Positions 1 to 5,356 of a DNA stretch of 11,013 bases are shown here, piece by piece. Below the pieces are notes generated by a model. The model was not told the origin of the DNA and ran no database searches. It was given only the letters and a program-made list of their open reading frames with translations. Within the stretch, counting starts at the first letter, position 1; each line of letters begins with the position of its first letter. Origin of the DNA: an uncultured Rhodospirillales bacterium (lineage in GTDB: Bacteria > Pseudomonadota > Alphaproteobacteria > Acetobacterales > Acetobacteraceae); the NCBI GenBank assembly GCA_903844785.1, contig CAIMVB010000108.1:1-11013 (forward strand), given 5' to 3'. The translations under genes were made by a program, and so were the position numbers.

Positions 1-357
1 GTTATTCAGCGCGGCGGTGGCTTCCCAGGTATCGGCCAGAAAGGGCACGCCATCCACTTCAAAGAAAGGGTCTTCATTGCCATGGACGGAGAGCAGCACT
101 TCGCCCATTTGCACCTGGCCTGACTGCACGCCGCGCTTGATGTTCGGCATGGTGAGCAAGGTGGCGTTGGAATGAAGCTGGATGGCGAGTGCGCCATTGG
201 TGGATTTTTCCACATCTTCGATGAAGGCGCGGATATTGCGCGTGTGGAAATTACCATCGGCATAGGCTGTGGCCATATTCCAGCGTGTTTGGGCTTGGGC
301 CGCGCCTGCGCTGAGTGCCAACAAGGCGGCCATGGCCGCGCGTTTGGTGAAATTCAT
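1..357 (-). CDS. TRAP transporter periplasmic solute-binding protein (DctP family), 3' part beyond the left edge
   Basis: The reading frame is open from ATG at 357 down to base 1 (119 codons) without a stop, so the gene continues past the left edge. Residues 1-23 form a classic Sec signal peptide: positively charged start (MNFTKR), an Ala/Leu core, and an AQAQ cleavage site. The mature part starts TRWNMATAYADGNFHTRNI and later shows FIEDVEKSTNGALAIQLH, IKRGVQSGQVQMGEVLLS and DPFFEVDGVPFLAD. This is the usual N-lobe pattern of DctP-type binding proteins of tripartite ATP-independent transporters, which capture organic acids in the periplasm for a DctQ/DctM membrane pair. A GGAG lies 6 nt before the ATG. 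It is divergent from the MetE-like gene. The ligand cannot be read from this fragment, and no DctQ/DctM gene is visible. Confidence 0.88.
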   Translation of the reverse strand, partial: MNFTKRAAMAALLALSAGAAQAQTRWNMATAYADGNFHTRNIRAFIEDVEKSTNGALAIQLHSNATLLTMPNIKRGVQSGQVQMGEVLLSVHGNEDPFFEVDGVPFLADTWEATAALNN

Positions 358-493
358 CTTCGTCTCCCGTTCTGGCGTTCCTTGATTTACGCCCAATTTC
401 GATAGTCTTTCACTTGTATTCCCGTCCTGCAAGCGCGGGGGGCTATGAGGTTTCGCCCTTGGCGGTTAGTTTGGGGGCTTCGGAGGAAACACC
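358..493. promoter_or_regulatory. Divergent intergenic region between the TRAP binding protein and the MetE-like operon
   Basis: This 136-bp gap must hold the promoters for both divergent units. Shine-Dalgarno sequences are clear at both ends: GGAG just before the minus-strand start, and GGAGG at 482-486, 7 nt before the plus-strand ATG at 494. I found no convincing -35/-10 pair in either direction and no riboswitch-like fold. The promoter role is inferred from gene orientation only. Confidence 0.5.
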
Positions 494-1534
494 ATGACCG
501 CTAAACTCTTTCCCACGTCGCTTGTCGGTTCCTACCCCCAGCCTGAATGGCTGATTGATCGCGCCAAGCTTGCCGGGCGTTTCCCGCCGCGTGTGCGTGC
601 GAAGGAACTTTGGCGTGTGGCGCCGGAGTTTCTCGATCAGGCGCAGGATGACGCGACGCTGATTGCGATAAGGGATCAGGAACGCGCTGGGCTTGATATC
701 ATCACCGATGGTGAAATGCGGCGAGAGAGCTATTCCAACCGTTTCGCCACCGCGCTGGATGGTGTGGATATGGAAAACCACGGCACCGCGCTGGACCGGA
801 GCGGCCATCCCAATCCCGTGCCGCGCGTGGTGGGGCGCATTCAGCGCCGCCACGCGGTGGAAACGCGTGATGTCGCCTTTTTGCGCGCCAATACGGACCG
901 GAAAATCAAAATCACTGTGCCCGGCCCCTTCACCATGGCGCAGCAGGCGCAGAATGATTTCTACAAGGATGAGGCAGAGATGGCGCATGACTACGCCGTC
1001 GCGGTGAATGCCGAAATCAAGGATCTTTTTGCCGCTGGCGCCGATTATGTGCAGGTGGATGAACCCTATATGCAGGCGCGCCCAGAAAAGGCGCGTGCCT
1101 ATGGCCTGGTGGCGCTGGATCGCGCGCTTGAAGGCGTAGAAGGCCAAACCGCGGTGCATATCTGCTTTGGCTATGCCGCCATTATTCATGCGCGGCCGAC
1201 CGGCTATTCCTTCCTGCCGGAGCTTTGCAAATGCCGTGTTCGGCAAATTTCGATTGAGACGGCGCAATCCAATCTTGATACTTCGGTGCTCAAGAATTTC
1301 TCGGATCAGACCATCATCCTGGGCGTGATTGATCTCGCTTCCCATAAGGTGGAAACGCCGGAAATTGTGGCTGAACGTATTCGCCGCGCGCTGCCGCATA
1401 TTGACCCGGCGCGTATTATTCTGGCGCCTGATTGCGGCATGAAATACCTGCCGCGCGATGTTGCTTTCGGCAAGATGCGCGCCATGGTGGAAGGGGCGGC
1501 GATTGTGCGGCGTGAAGTGACAGGGGAAGCGTGA
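494..1534 (+). CDS. Stand-alone MetE-type catalytic barrel (cobalamin-independent methionine synthase family protein)
   Basis: This 346-residue protein matches the C-terminal TIM barrel of cobalamin-independent methionine synthase. It begins with TSLVGSYPQP, as such barrels do. The zinc ligands are all visible: His222 and Cys224 (VHICFGY), Glu255 (ISIETA) and Cys314 (APDCGMKYL). DGEMRRESY (72-80) and QVDEPYM (187-193) are further substrate-site motifs. Full MetE is about 750 residues with an N-terminal barrel, which is absent here, so this is the short class whose methyl donor or alkyl substrate often differs from methyltetrahydrofolate. The family also includes epoxyalkane:coenzyme M transferase-like enzymes. 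GGAGG sits 7 nt upstream of the ATG. Its stop overlaps the start of the amidohydrolase gene, so the two are co-translated. Calling it methionine synthase outright would over-reach; zinc-dependent methyl or alkyl transfer to a thiol is the safer inference. Confidence 0.9.
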   Translation: MTAKLFPTSLVGSYPQPEWLIDRAKLAGRFPPRVRAKELWRVAPEFLDQAQDDATLIAIRDQERAGLDIITDGEMRRESYSNRFATALDGVDMENHGTALDRSGHPNPVPRVVGRIQRRHAVETRDVAFLRANTDRKIKITVPGPFTMAQQAQNDFYKDEAEMAHDYAVAVNAEIKDLFAAGADYVQVDEPYMQARPEKARAYGLVALDRALEGVEGQTAVHICFGYAAIIHARPTGYSFLPELCKCRVRQISIETAQSNLDTSVLKNFSDQTIILGVIDLASHKVETPEIVAERIRRALPHIDPARIILAPDCGMKYLPRDVAFGKMRAMVEGAAIVRREVTGEA

Positions 1535-2388
1535 TGAAGCCCTGCCTGCCGCCATTGGCCACCACGCCGCAGCCTTCCTGGCGTGCGCCGGCACTTTCCT
1601 GTGATTGCCACTTCCATATCTTCGGGCCCTATGATCGCTTTCCGCTGGATGCCGGGCGGCATTATGACCCGCAGGCAGCGACGATTGCCGATTACCAGCG
1701 CATGGCGGATGCGCTTGGCCTTGAACGCATGGTGATCGTGCAGCCCAGTGTCTATGGCACGCAAAACGAAGTCTCGCTGGACGCAGCCGAACAATTCGGC
1801 CTGGACCGCGCGCGCGTGGTGGTGGTGATTGACGATAGCTTCGATGAAGCCGCGCTGAAAAAATTGCATGCGCGCGGCACGCGTGGCGTACGCTTCAATG
1901 CGGTCAGCGGCAATGGTACGCCGTTGGACCAGTTGGAAGCGCTGGCGCGGCGCATCGCGCCCCTTGGTTGGCATTTACAGCTTTACGCCGAAGGGCATCA
2001 GCTTCCCGAACTCGCGCCGCGTTTGGCGTCATTGCCGGTGCCGGTGGTGGTCGATCACATGGGGGGTGTGAAAACGGCCGAAGGGCTGAATGGTGCGGGC
2101 TTCAAGGCCTTGCTGAAAATGCTGGAAAGCCCGCAATGCTGGGTGAAGATTTCCGGCTATCGCATTTCCGCCGGCCCGCCCTTTGCCGATGTTGCACCCT
2201 TCGCCCGCGCGTTGCTGGATGCCGCGCCGGATCGCGCCGTTTGGGGCACGGATTGGCCGCATCCCAGCTTGCAAAATTGGATGCCGGAAGATGGGCATTT
2301 GCTCGATCTGCTTGGCCAATGGGCGCCGAGTGATGCGGAACGCCGGCGCGTACTGGTGGAAAATCCCGCGCGGCTTTACGGGTTTTGA
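1534..2388 (+). CDS. Amidohydrolase family 2 TIM-barrel metal hydrolase, LigI-like (COG3618)
   Basis: This 284-residue protein carries the metal and substrate motifs of the amidohydrolase-related barrel family that includes 2-pyrone-4,6-dicarboxylate hydrolase (LigI). They are CDCHFHIFGP with His26/His28, RGVRFN (117-122), GWHLQLY with His147, VVVDHMGG with His175, VKISGYR (204-210), and GTDWPHP with the catalytic Asp240. It ends NPARLYGF, the usual family C-terminus. The expected reaction is hydrolysis of a lactone or ester of a small carboxylated compound in the cytoplasm. The ATG at 1534 overlaps the upstream stop in TGATG and follows AGGGGAA by about 5 nt. A GTG three bases earlier is the only nearby alternative. 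An RraA-type aldolase family member lies convergent downstream, mirroring the LigI-LigK chemistry of protocatechuate 4,5-cleavage, but no LigJ hydratase is seen. The substrate is therefore uncertain. Confidence 0.88.
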   Translation: MKPCLPPLATTPQPSWRAPALSCDCHFHIFGPYDRFPLDAGRHYDPQAATIADYQRMADALGLERMVIVQPSVYGTQNEVSLDAAEQFGLDRARVVVVIDDSFDEAALKKLHARGTRGVRFNAVSGNGTPLDQLEALARRIAPLGWHLQLYAEGHQLPELAPRLASLPVPVVVDHMGGVKTAEGLNGAGFKALLKMLESPQCWVKISGYRISAGPPFADVAPFARALLDAAPDRAVWGTDWPHPSLQNWMPEDGHLLDLLGQWAPSDAERRRVLVENPARLYGF

Positions 2389-2422
2389 AAAAAAAAATGG
2401 GGGCCGAAAGGCCCCCACATTT
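2388..2422 (-). terminator. Intrinsic terminator, strongest for minus-strand transcription, probably bidirectional
   Basis: A perfect 8-bp stem (TGGGGGCC at 2398-2405 and GGCCCCCA at 2410-2417) has a GAAA tetraloop. The run of ten A residues at 2388-2397 becomes a U-tract directly after the hairpin when read on the minus strand. On the plus strand only a weak CATTTGTT follows. It sits between the convergent amidohydrolase and rraA-remnant genes. It would have ended an rraA transcript and may also end the MetE-like/amidohydrolase operon. Confidence 0.8.
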
Positions 2423-2447
2423 GTTATCTGGTCGCATTTTCCGAGCC

Positions 2448-2470
2448 GCCAAGTGTAACCACTTGGCTTT
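2448..2470 (+). terminator. Second hairpin downstream of the amidohydrolase operon
   Basis: A perfect 8-bp inverted repeat (GCCAAGTG at 2448-2455, CACTTGGC at 2460-2467) with a TAAC loop is followed by TTTAAAA. It lies 60 bp after the amidohydrolase stop. The short T-run makes it a plausible but weak Rho-independent terminator for the plus strand. It has no equivalent at the second rraA locus. Confidence 0.5.
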
Positions 2471-2484
2471 AAAATGCTCCAGCC

Positions 2485-2721
2485 TCAACCCTTGCGGGTT
2501 GCTTCATAGCGCGCCTTGGTTTCCGCATTGGGCGGATAAAGGCCGGGCAGTGCCACGCCCTTGCCCACTTCTTCCATGATCCAGGCTTCCAGACGTTCCT
2601 GTTCCAGGGCGGCTTCCACCGCGGCATCGAGCAGCGCTTGCGGGATCACCACCGCGCCATCACGCACCACGCCATCGGTCACCAAGCCAGCGAAACCCTT
2701 CTTCGCCATGCGGGCGCACAA
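2485..2721 (-). pseudogene. Broken copy of the RraA-family gene (5' truncated, internal 156-bp deletion)
   Basis: This stretch is a near-copy of the 3' part of the complete RraA-family gene at 4586-5290. The encoded residues match that protein from Leu105 (LCARMAKKG) to about Asp126, then jump to VVIPQALLD at about residue 180 and continue to the identical end YEATRKG. By eye there are about ten base differences over some 237 bp. The lost 156 bp correspond exactly to the interval between two 10-bp direct repeats in the complete copy (4753-4762 and 4909-4918), of which one remains here at 2652-2661. The frame is kept and stays open for 78 codons, but the N-terminal half and the core strands of the fold are missing, so a working product is unlikely. 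Similarity stops at about 2721, next to an unrelated gene. The stop is TGA here and TAA in the complete copy. Confidence 0.88.
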
Positions 2722-2747
2722 GGCTCCGCCAACCTTCTGTTTCCCGT

Positions 2748-3308
2748 TTAATCCCCGCGGGAGAAGCTGACCGCTATTTCGGGGAAAATCGCGACCAGCG
2801 CCATTTCCACTTCAGAAATACGGAAGCCGTCCGGGCGAATACCTTCAACAGTTTTCTCAAGATCCAGAAGGCCCAGAATGATGCCGCGTTCCAAAGCGCC
2901 CGACAGGCCGGAGAGAGCCGCCATTTCCGTGCGCAGTTTTGCTTCATCCGCGGGGCTAATTTTTTCGGAAAAGCTGAATGTCACCGATACGGCCGGAATA
3001 ATACCCGGGTTCATGGTAACGGTACTCAGCTTATAACCGGCCCGTCCTGCCAAGCTTTCAATACGGCGCATATCGGTGCGCAAGGTTTGTTTGAAGGCAT
3101 CCAGATGGGCAGCGAAGCGCTCTTCCGTATTGAACAGGCTTTGCGAAACACTCCGAATGGGACCCCAGAAATAGGTGTTCATCGCATCGCTGGTGCTGGT
3201 TGATATGCTTTGCCAAAGACTAGCGGAGGAGCTGTTTTGTGCTTGGGCAGTATTTGCAGTGACAAGGTGAAGAAACACTGCGACTACAATAAAAACCCGC
3301 ATCATCAT
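2748..3308 (-). CDS. Secreted protein of unknown function
   Basis: I do not recognise this 186-residue protein. It opens with MMMRVFIVVAVFLHLV, a hydrophobic signal peptide ending near TANTAQAQ, so the mature form (about 160 residues) should be periplasmic or extracellular. No lipobox cysteine is present; indeed there is no cysteine at all. The mature part is Ser/Thr-rich at first (SSSASLWQSIST), then has an amphipathic stretch (FAAHLDAFKQTLRTDMRRI), a likely beta segment around VSVTFSFSEKI, and a C-terminal IFPEIAVSFSRGD. Three ATG codons in a row at 3308, 3305 and 3302 are possible starts; AAAGGA upstream is better spaced for the second or third. Its bases are visibly richer in A+T than the neighbours, and it lies inside the rearranged segment, suggesting acquisition from elsewhere. 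Confidence 0.75.
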   Translation of the reverse strand: MMMRVFIVVAVFLHLVTANTAQAQNSSSASLWQSISTSTSDAMNTYFWGPIRSVSQSLFNTEERFAAHLDAFKQTLRTDMRRIESLAGRAGYKLSTVTMNPGIIPAVSVTFSFSEKISPADEAKLRTEMAALSGLSGALERGIILGLLDLEKTVEGIRPDGFRISEVEMALVAIFPEIAVSFSRGD

Positions 3309-3469
3309 GATCCTTTGTATTATATTTTTCGGTTTAAGAACACATGGTTAACTTAATGTGCGCCTTTAAAATACGATACATGAAAAGAGATCTTAGTATT
3401 TATTATTTTTTGGGTCGCTTCTTGATTTATTTCGAAGCAATTATGCGGGTTGTGCTTATTTCTATATCA
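3309..3469 (-). promoter_or_regulatory. AT-rich gap with a candidate promoter for the secreted protein
   Basis: This 161-bp gap is strikingly rich in A+T in an otherwise GC-rich window. A perfect -10 hexamer TATAAT (minus strand, 3324-3319) lies just ahead of AAAGGA and the ATG cluster. No well-spaced -35 is seen (TTAACC lies 21 nt upstream), and the start would be almost leaderless, so the call is weak. A short inverted repeat, CACAT at 3341-3345 and ATGTG at 3356-3360, could be an operator. No gene or RNA is apparent. Confidence 0.3.
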
Positions 3470-4342
3470 TCACGCCGTCGTCGAGCGCGCGATGGTGGCC
3501 GCGCGGGCGGCCATGCCGCTATTATCATGCGCAATGCCGGGCACGGTTTCCAATCGCCAGGTAAAACGCACCCCGAGCCTGGTCGCCGCTTCCCGCGCTT
3601 TGGCAAAAAATAACATCCCGCGGGCCAGCCGATGCTGCCCTTGCGCCATGGCACCGGGCTGGCGGGGCAGGGCAGGGTGATTGGGATCAATATCTTCAGA
3701 CCCCAATAGCACCGTGACAGGGCGCGCCAGGGCGCGCGCCAGCATGGCATCCGTCACCGACGTATTTCCAAGCCCAAAGGGAAAGCCAATAGCGCGGTCC
3801 GGCATTGTATAGGACCCGGCATTGGCCGTGATGATGGTGGTGGCCTGGCTCGCCTCGGCCAGCAGTAAGTAGCGATGGACGAATTGCGCCCCGGCGGAAT
3901 GGCCGAATAACGCATAGCCCGCTTGCGTGGCGCCGGTTTTTTCCCGCGCAGCCGCCCAAATACGGTCAATGGCGCCGAAAATCCAAGCCTCAGGCGGGTT
4001 CGGGGTGCCCGCTTCGGTTACCACATTCCCCCAATTATAGGCCGCAACCCCTGGATATTTGCGCTGGGAGAATTCAGGCGCAATCACCAGCAGGCCAGTC
4101 GCTTCGGCTTGCGGCGCCCATTGCGCAATATACCTATCCGCATCCCGCCCTTGGCCATGCAGCACGATGATGGCCTGATCCGCTGGCCGCCAGGCGGCAG
4201 GGCGATAGACAAATACCCGCAAAGCCACGCCCGGTTCGCCGCTGGGCTCGGCCATCTCAAAAACGCTCAAGCCCGGCGTGGCGCCCGCGGGGCGCGCCAG
4301 CCCTGCCATGGCAAGGCCGCCCAGCAATCGACGGCTGATCAT
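3470..4342 (-). CDS. Secreted alpha/beta hydrolase (esterase / PHB-depolymerase-like)
   Basis: This 290-residue protein has an N-terminal export signal (MISRRLLGGLAMAGLARPAG; the twin Arg could suit Tat, but the consensus is incomplete). An alpha/beta-hydrolase domain follows. The oxyanion-hole motif is LHGQGRDAD (61-69), the nucleophile elbow is GHSAG with Ser149, the acid is probably Asp217 or Asp219 (SEDIDPNH), and the base is His272 (VPGIAHDN). Layout and length resemble secreted esterases and poly(3-hydroxybutyrate) depolymerase-like proteins, with ester hydrolysis outside the cytoplasm as the likely role. The substrate cannot be told from sequence. It starts 6 bp after the stop of a beta-lactamase-family remnant, so the two were probably once an operon. 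No strong Shine-Dalgarno is seen. With its former upstream gene cut off, expression may now depend on read-through from rraA. Confidence 0.83.
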   Translation of the reverse strand: MISRRLLGGLAMAGLARPAGATPGLSVFEMAEPSGEPGVALRVFVYRPAAWRPADQAIIVLHGQGRDADRYIAQWAPQAEATGLLVIAPEFSQRKYPGVAAYNWGNVVTEAGTPNPPEAWIFGAIDRIWAAAREKTGATQAGYALFGHSAGAQFVHRYLLLAEASQATTIITANAGSYTMPDRAIGFPFGLGNTSVTDAMLARALARPVTVLLGSEDIDPNHPALPRQPGAMAQGQHRLARGMLFFAKAREAATRLGVRFTWRLETVPGIAHDNSGMAARAATIARSTTA

Positions 4343-4348
4343 GGCGCC

Positions 4349-4516
4349 TTATGCCTCAAGCGTTTGATGGGTCGGCATATTGATCAAGCGCCGATAGCGC
4401 TGGCGCAATTCGCCGGGCGCATGGGCCATAAATACCGCGGAACGCCTCTCGGCCGGATCGGCCCAGATATACGTGCCCCAAACACCAGACCAGCCAAAGG
4501 GTCCGGGCGCCCCCAT
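4349..4516 (-). pseudogene. C-terminal remnant of a beta-lactamase-family (class C, PF00144) serine hydrolase
   Basis: Read on the minus strand, an open 55-codon stretch encodes GAPGPFGWSGVWGTYIWADP, then RSAVFMAHAPGELRQRYRR and a TAA stop. The pattern G-x-F-G-W-x-G-x-x-G-T-Y-x-W-x-D-P followed by a hydrophobic VFM strand and a terminal basic helix is the C-terminal end of the class C beta-lactamase/esterase EstB family. The nucleophile S-x-x-K and the Y-x-N motifs, about 200-300 residues upstream in intact members, are missing. Immediately upstream the frame runs into amidohydrolase-derived sequence and a TAG at 4535-4537. An ATG falls at the junction (4516), but a working enzyme is impossible. 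The esterase gene follows 6 bp later. The family call rests on recalled motifs, with no alignment run. Confidence 0.7.
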
Positions 4517-4549
4517 GTGGAAAATCCCCAGCCGCTAAACGGGTTTTGA
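4517..4549 (+). pseudogene. Last codons of a second amidohydrolase gene
   Basis: These 33 bases read VENPQPLNGF and a TGA stop on the plus strand. They match the end of the intact amidohydrolase at 2356-2388 (VENPARLYGF, TGA): the first 12 bases are identical, the stretch from ACGGG through the stop and following A-run is identical, and mismatches lie between. As at the left locus, the tail points convergently at rraA. Everything upstream of it has been replaced by the beta-lactamase remnant, with the junction at about 4516/4517. Confidence 0.62.
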
Positions 4550-4576
4550 AAAAGAGGAAGGGCGCCAAGCCCTCCC
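4550..4576 (-). terminator. Weak intrinsic terminator after rraA
   Basis: AGGGC (4559-4563) and GCCCT (4569-4573) form a 5-bp stem with a GCCAA loop, extendable through one mismatch by GG/CC. On the minus strand it is followed by TTCCTCTTTTTC, a fair U-tract. It lies about 10 bp after the rraA stop. It occupies the same place as the much stronger hairpin at the left locus but is imperfect, so read-through into the esterase is plausible. Confidence 0.5.
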
Positions 4577-4585
4577 CCAAGCATA

Positions 4586-5290
4586 TTAACCCTTGCGGGT
4601 TGCTTCATAGCGCGCCTTGGTCTCCGCATTGGGCGGATAAAGGCCGGGCAGCGCCACGCCCTTGCCCACTTCTTCCATGATCCAGGCTTCCAGACGTTCC
4701 TGTTCCACAGCGGCGTCCACCACGGCATCGAGCAGCGCTTGCGGGATCACCACCGCGCCATCGGCATCGGCCACAATGATATCGCCCGGCACAACGGTCA
4801 CGCCGCCACAGCCAATGGTCTCCTGCCAGCCGACGAAATTCAGCGCAGCAACAGAAGCTGGCGCTACATAGCCCTGGCAATAAACCGGCAAGCCAGTGCC
4901 AATCACGCCCGCGCCATCACGCACCACGCCATCGGTCACCAAGCCAGCGACACCCTTCTTCGCCATGCGCGCGCAAAGGATATCGCCAAAAATCCCGGCG
5001 GCCTTGCTGCCCATCGCGTCAGCCACCGCCACGCAACCTTCGGGCATTTCTTCAATCGCCGCACGCGTTGAACGCGGGGAAGACCAGCTATCCACCGTCG
5101 CCAAATCTTCCCGCGTGGGCGTGAAGCGCAGCGTGAAGGCAGGGCCCACAATGCGGCGGCGGTCGCCCTGCACGATCGGGTTTGAGCCCGCAATGTAGCA
5201 AAACCGCACGCCCTTCTTGAGCAGCACGGTGGTGAGGGTTGCGGTGGTGACCGCTTCAAGCGCGGTCTTTTGGGCTTGGGTCAACGGCAT
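4586..5290 (-). CDS. RraA-family protein (HMG/CHA aldolase-like, formerly 'dimethylmenaquinone methyltransferase')
   Basis: This 234-residue protein belongs to the RraA-like family, whose members include 4-hydroxy-4-methyl-2-oxoglutarate / 4-carboxy-4-hydroxy-2-oxoadipate aldolase (LigK/ProA type) and the RNase E regulator RraA. The family signature is present: GIFGDILCARMAKKGVAGLV with Gly102-Asp103, then TDGVVRDG with the Arg124-Asp125 pair that binds substrate and metal in the aldolases. VVPGDIIVADADGAVVIP (167-183) is the typical C-terminal strand pair. A helical tail follows, longer than in short regulator-type RraA. A divalent-metal aldolase or decarboxylase acting on a 2-oxo acid is therefore more likely than RNase E control, but this is inference. 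AAAGGA lies 7 nt before the ATG at 5290. The gene is convergent with an amidohydrolase tail, and a damaged near-copy lies at 2485-2721. Confidence 0.87.
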   Translation of the reverse strand: MPLTQAQKTALEAVTTATLTTVLLKKGVRFCYIAGSNPIVQGDRRRIVGPAFTLRFTPTREDLATVDSWSSPRSTRAAIEEMPEGCVAVADAMGSKAAGIFGDILCARMAKKGVAGLVTDGVVRDGAGVIGTGLPVYCQGYVAPASVAALNFVGWQETIGCGGVTVVPGDIIVADADGAVVIPQALLDAVVDAAVEQERLEAWIMEEVGKGVALPGLYPPNAETKARYEATRKG

Positions 5291-5317
5291 GGCCGGGTCC
5301 TTTCAAGATCTCGCGCT

Positions 5318-5345
5318 TCAATACAGCGCCCGCGCCATCGGGCAA
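5318..5345 (-). promoter_or_regulatory. Candidate promoter for rraA
   Basis: In the 66-bp gap between hemY and rraA, the minus strand shows TTGCCC (5345-5340), a 16-nt spacer and TATTGA (5323-5318). This would start transcription about 20 nt ahead of the rraA ATG. The match to the sigma-70 consensus is only partial. The same bases can fold (GCCCG 5328-5332 with CGGGC 5339-5343), without a U-tract. Read-through from hemY is an equally good explanation for rraA expression. Confidence 0.22.
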
Positions 5346-5356
5346 GGTGCTGGGTT

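Noticed and set aside
358..493. Possible SAM or cobalamin riboswitch ahead of the MetE-like gene
   Set aside because: The 136-bp gap is shared with a divergent gene, and I could see neither a conserved riboswitch core nor a convincing multi-stem fold.
1531..1533. GTG at 1531 as start of the amidohydrolase
   Set aside because: The adjacent ATG at 1534 overlaps the upstream TGA and is well spaced from AGGGGAA. The GTG would add a single residue and is less likely.
443..1594. A 383-codon open frame on the minus strand
   Set aside because: It is antisense to the MetE-like gene, whose zinc ligands and family motifs are intact on the plus strand. The minus frame shows no recognisable protein pattern.
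2485..2721. A functional 78-residue short RraA protein from the TTG or internal ATG
   Set aside because: It lacks the N-terminal half and the 52 central residues that build the RraA core. The open frame is explained by the deletion being a multiple of three.
2722..4516. Insertion sequence or integrative element
   Set aside because: No transposase, integrase, terminal inverted repeats or tRNA attachment site is visible. The flanking repeats are gene-derived, so homologous or illegitimate recombination fits better.
3923..4549. A 208-codon open frame on the plus strand
   Set aside because: It is mostly antisense to the esterase and the beta-lactamase remnant. Only its last 10 codons and stop (4517-4549) carry meaning, as the tail of a former amidohydrolase gene, and they are reported separately.
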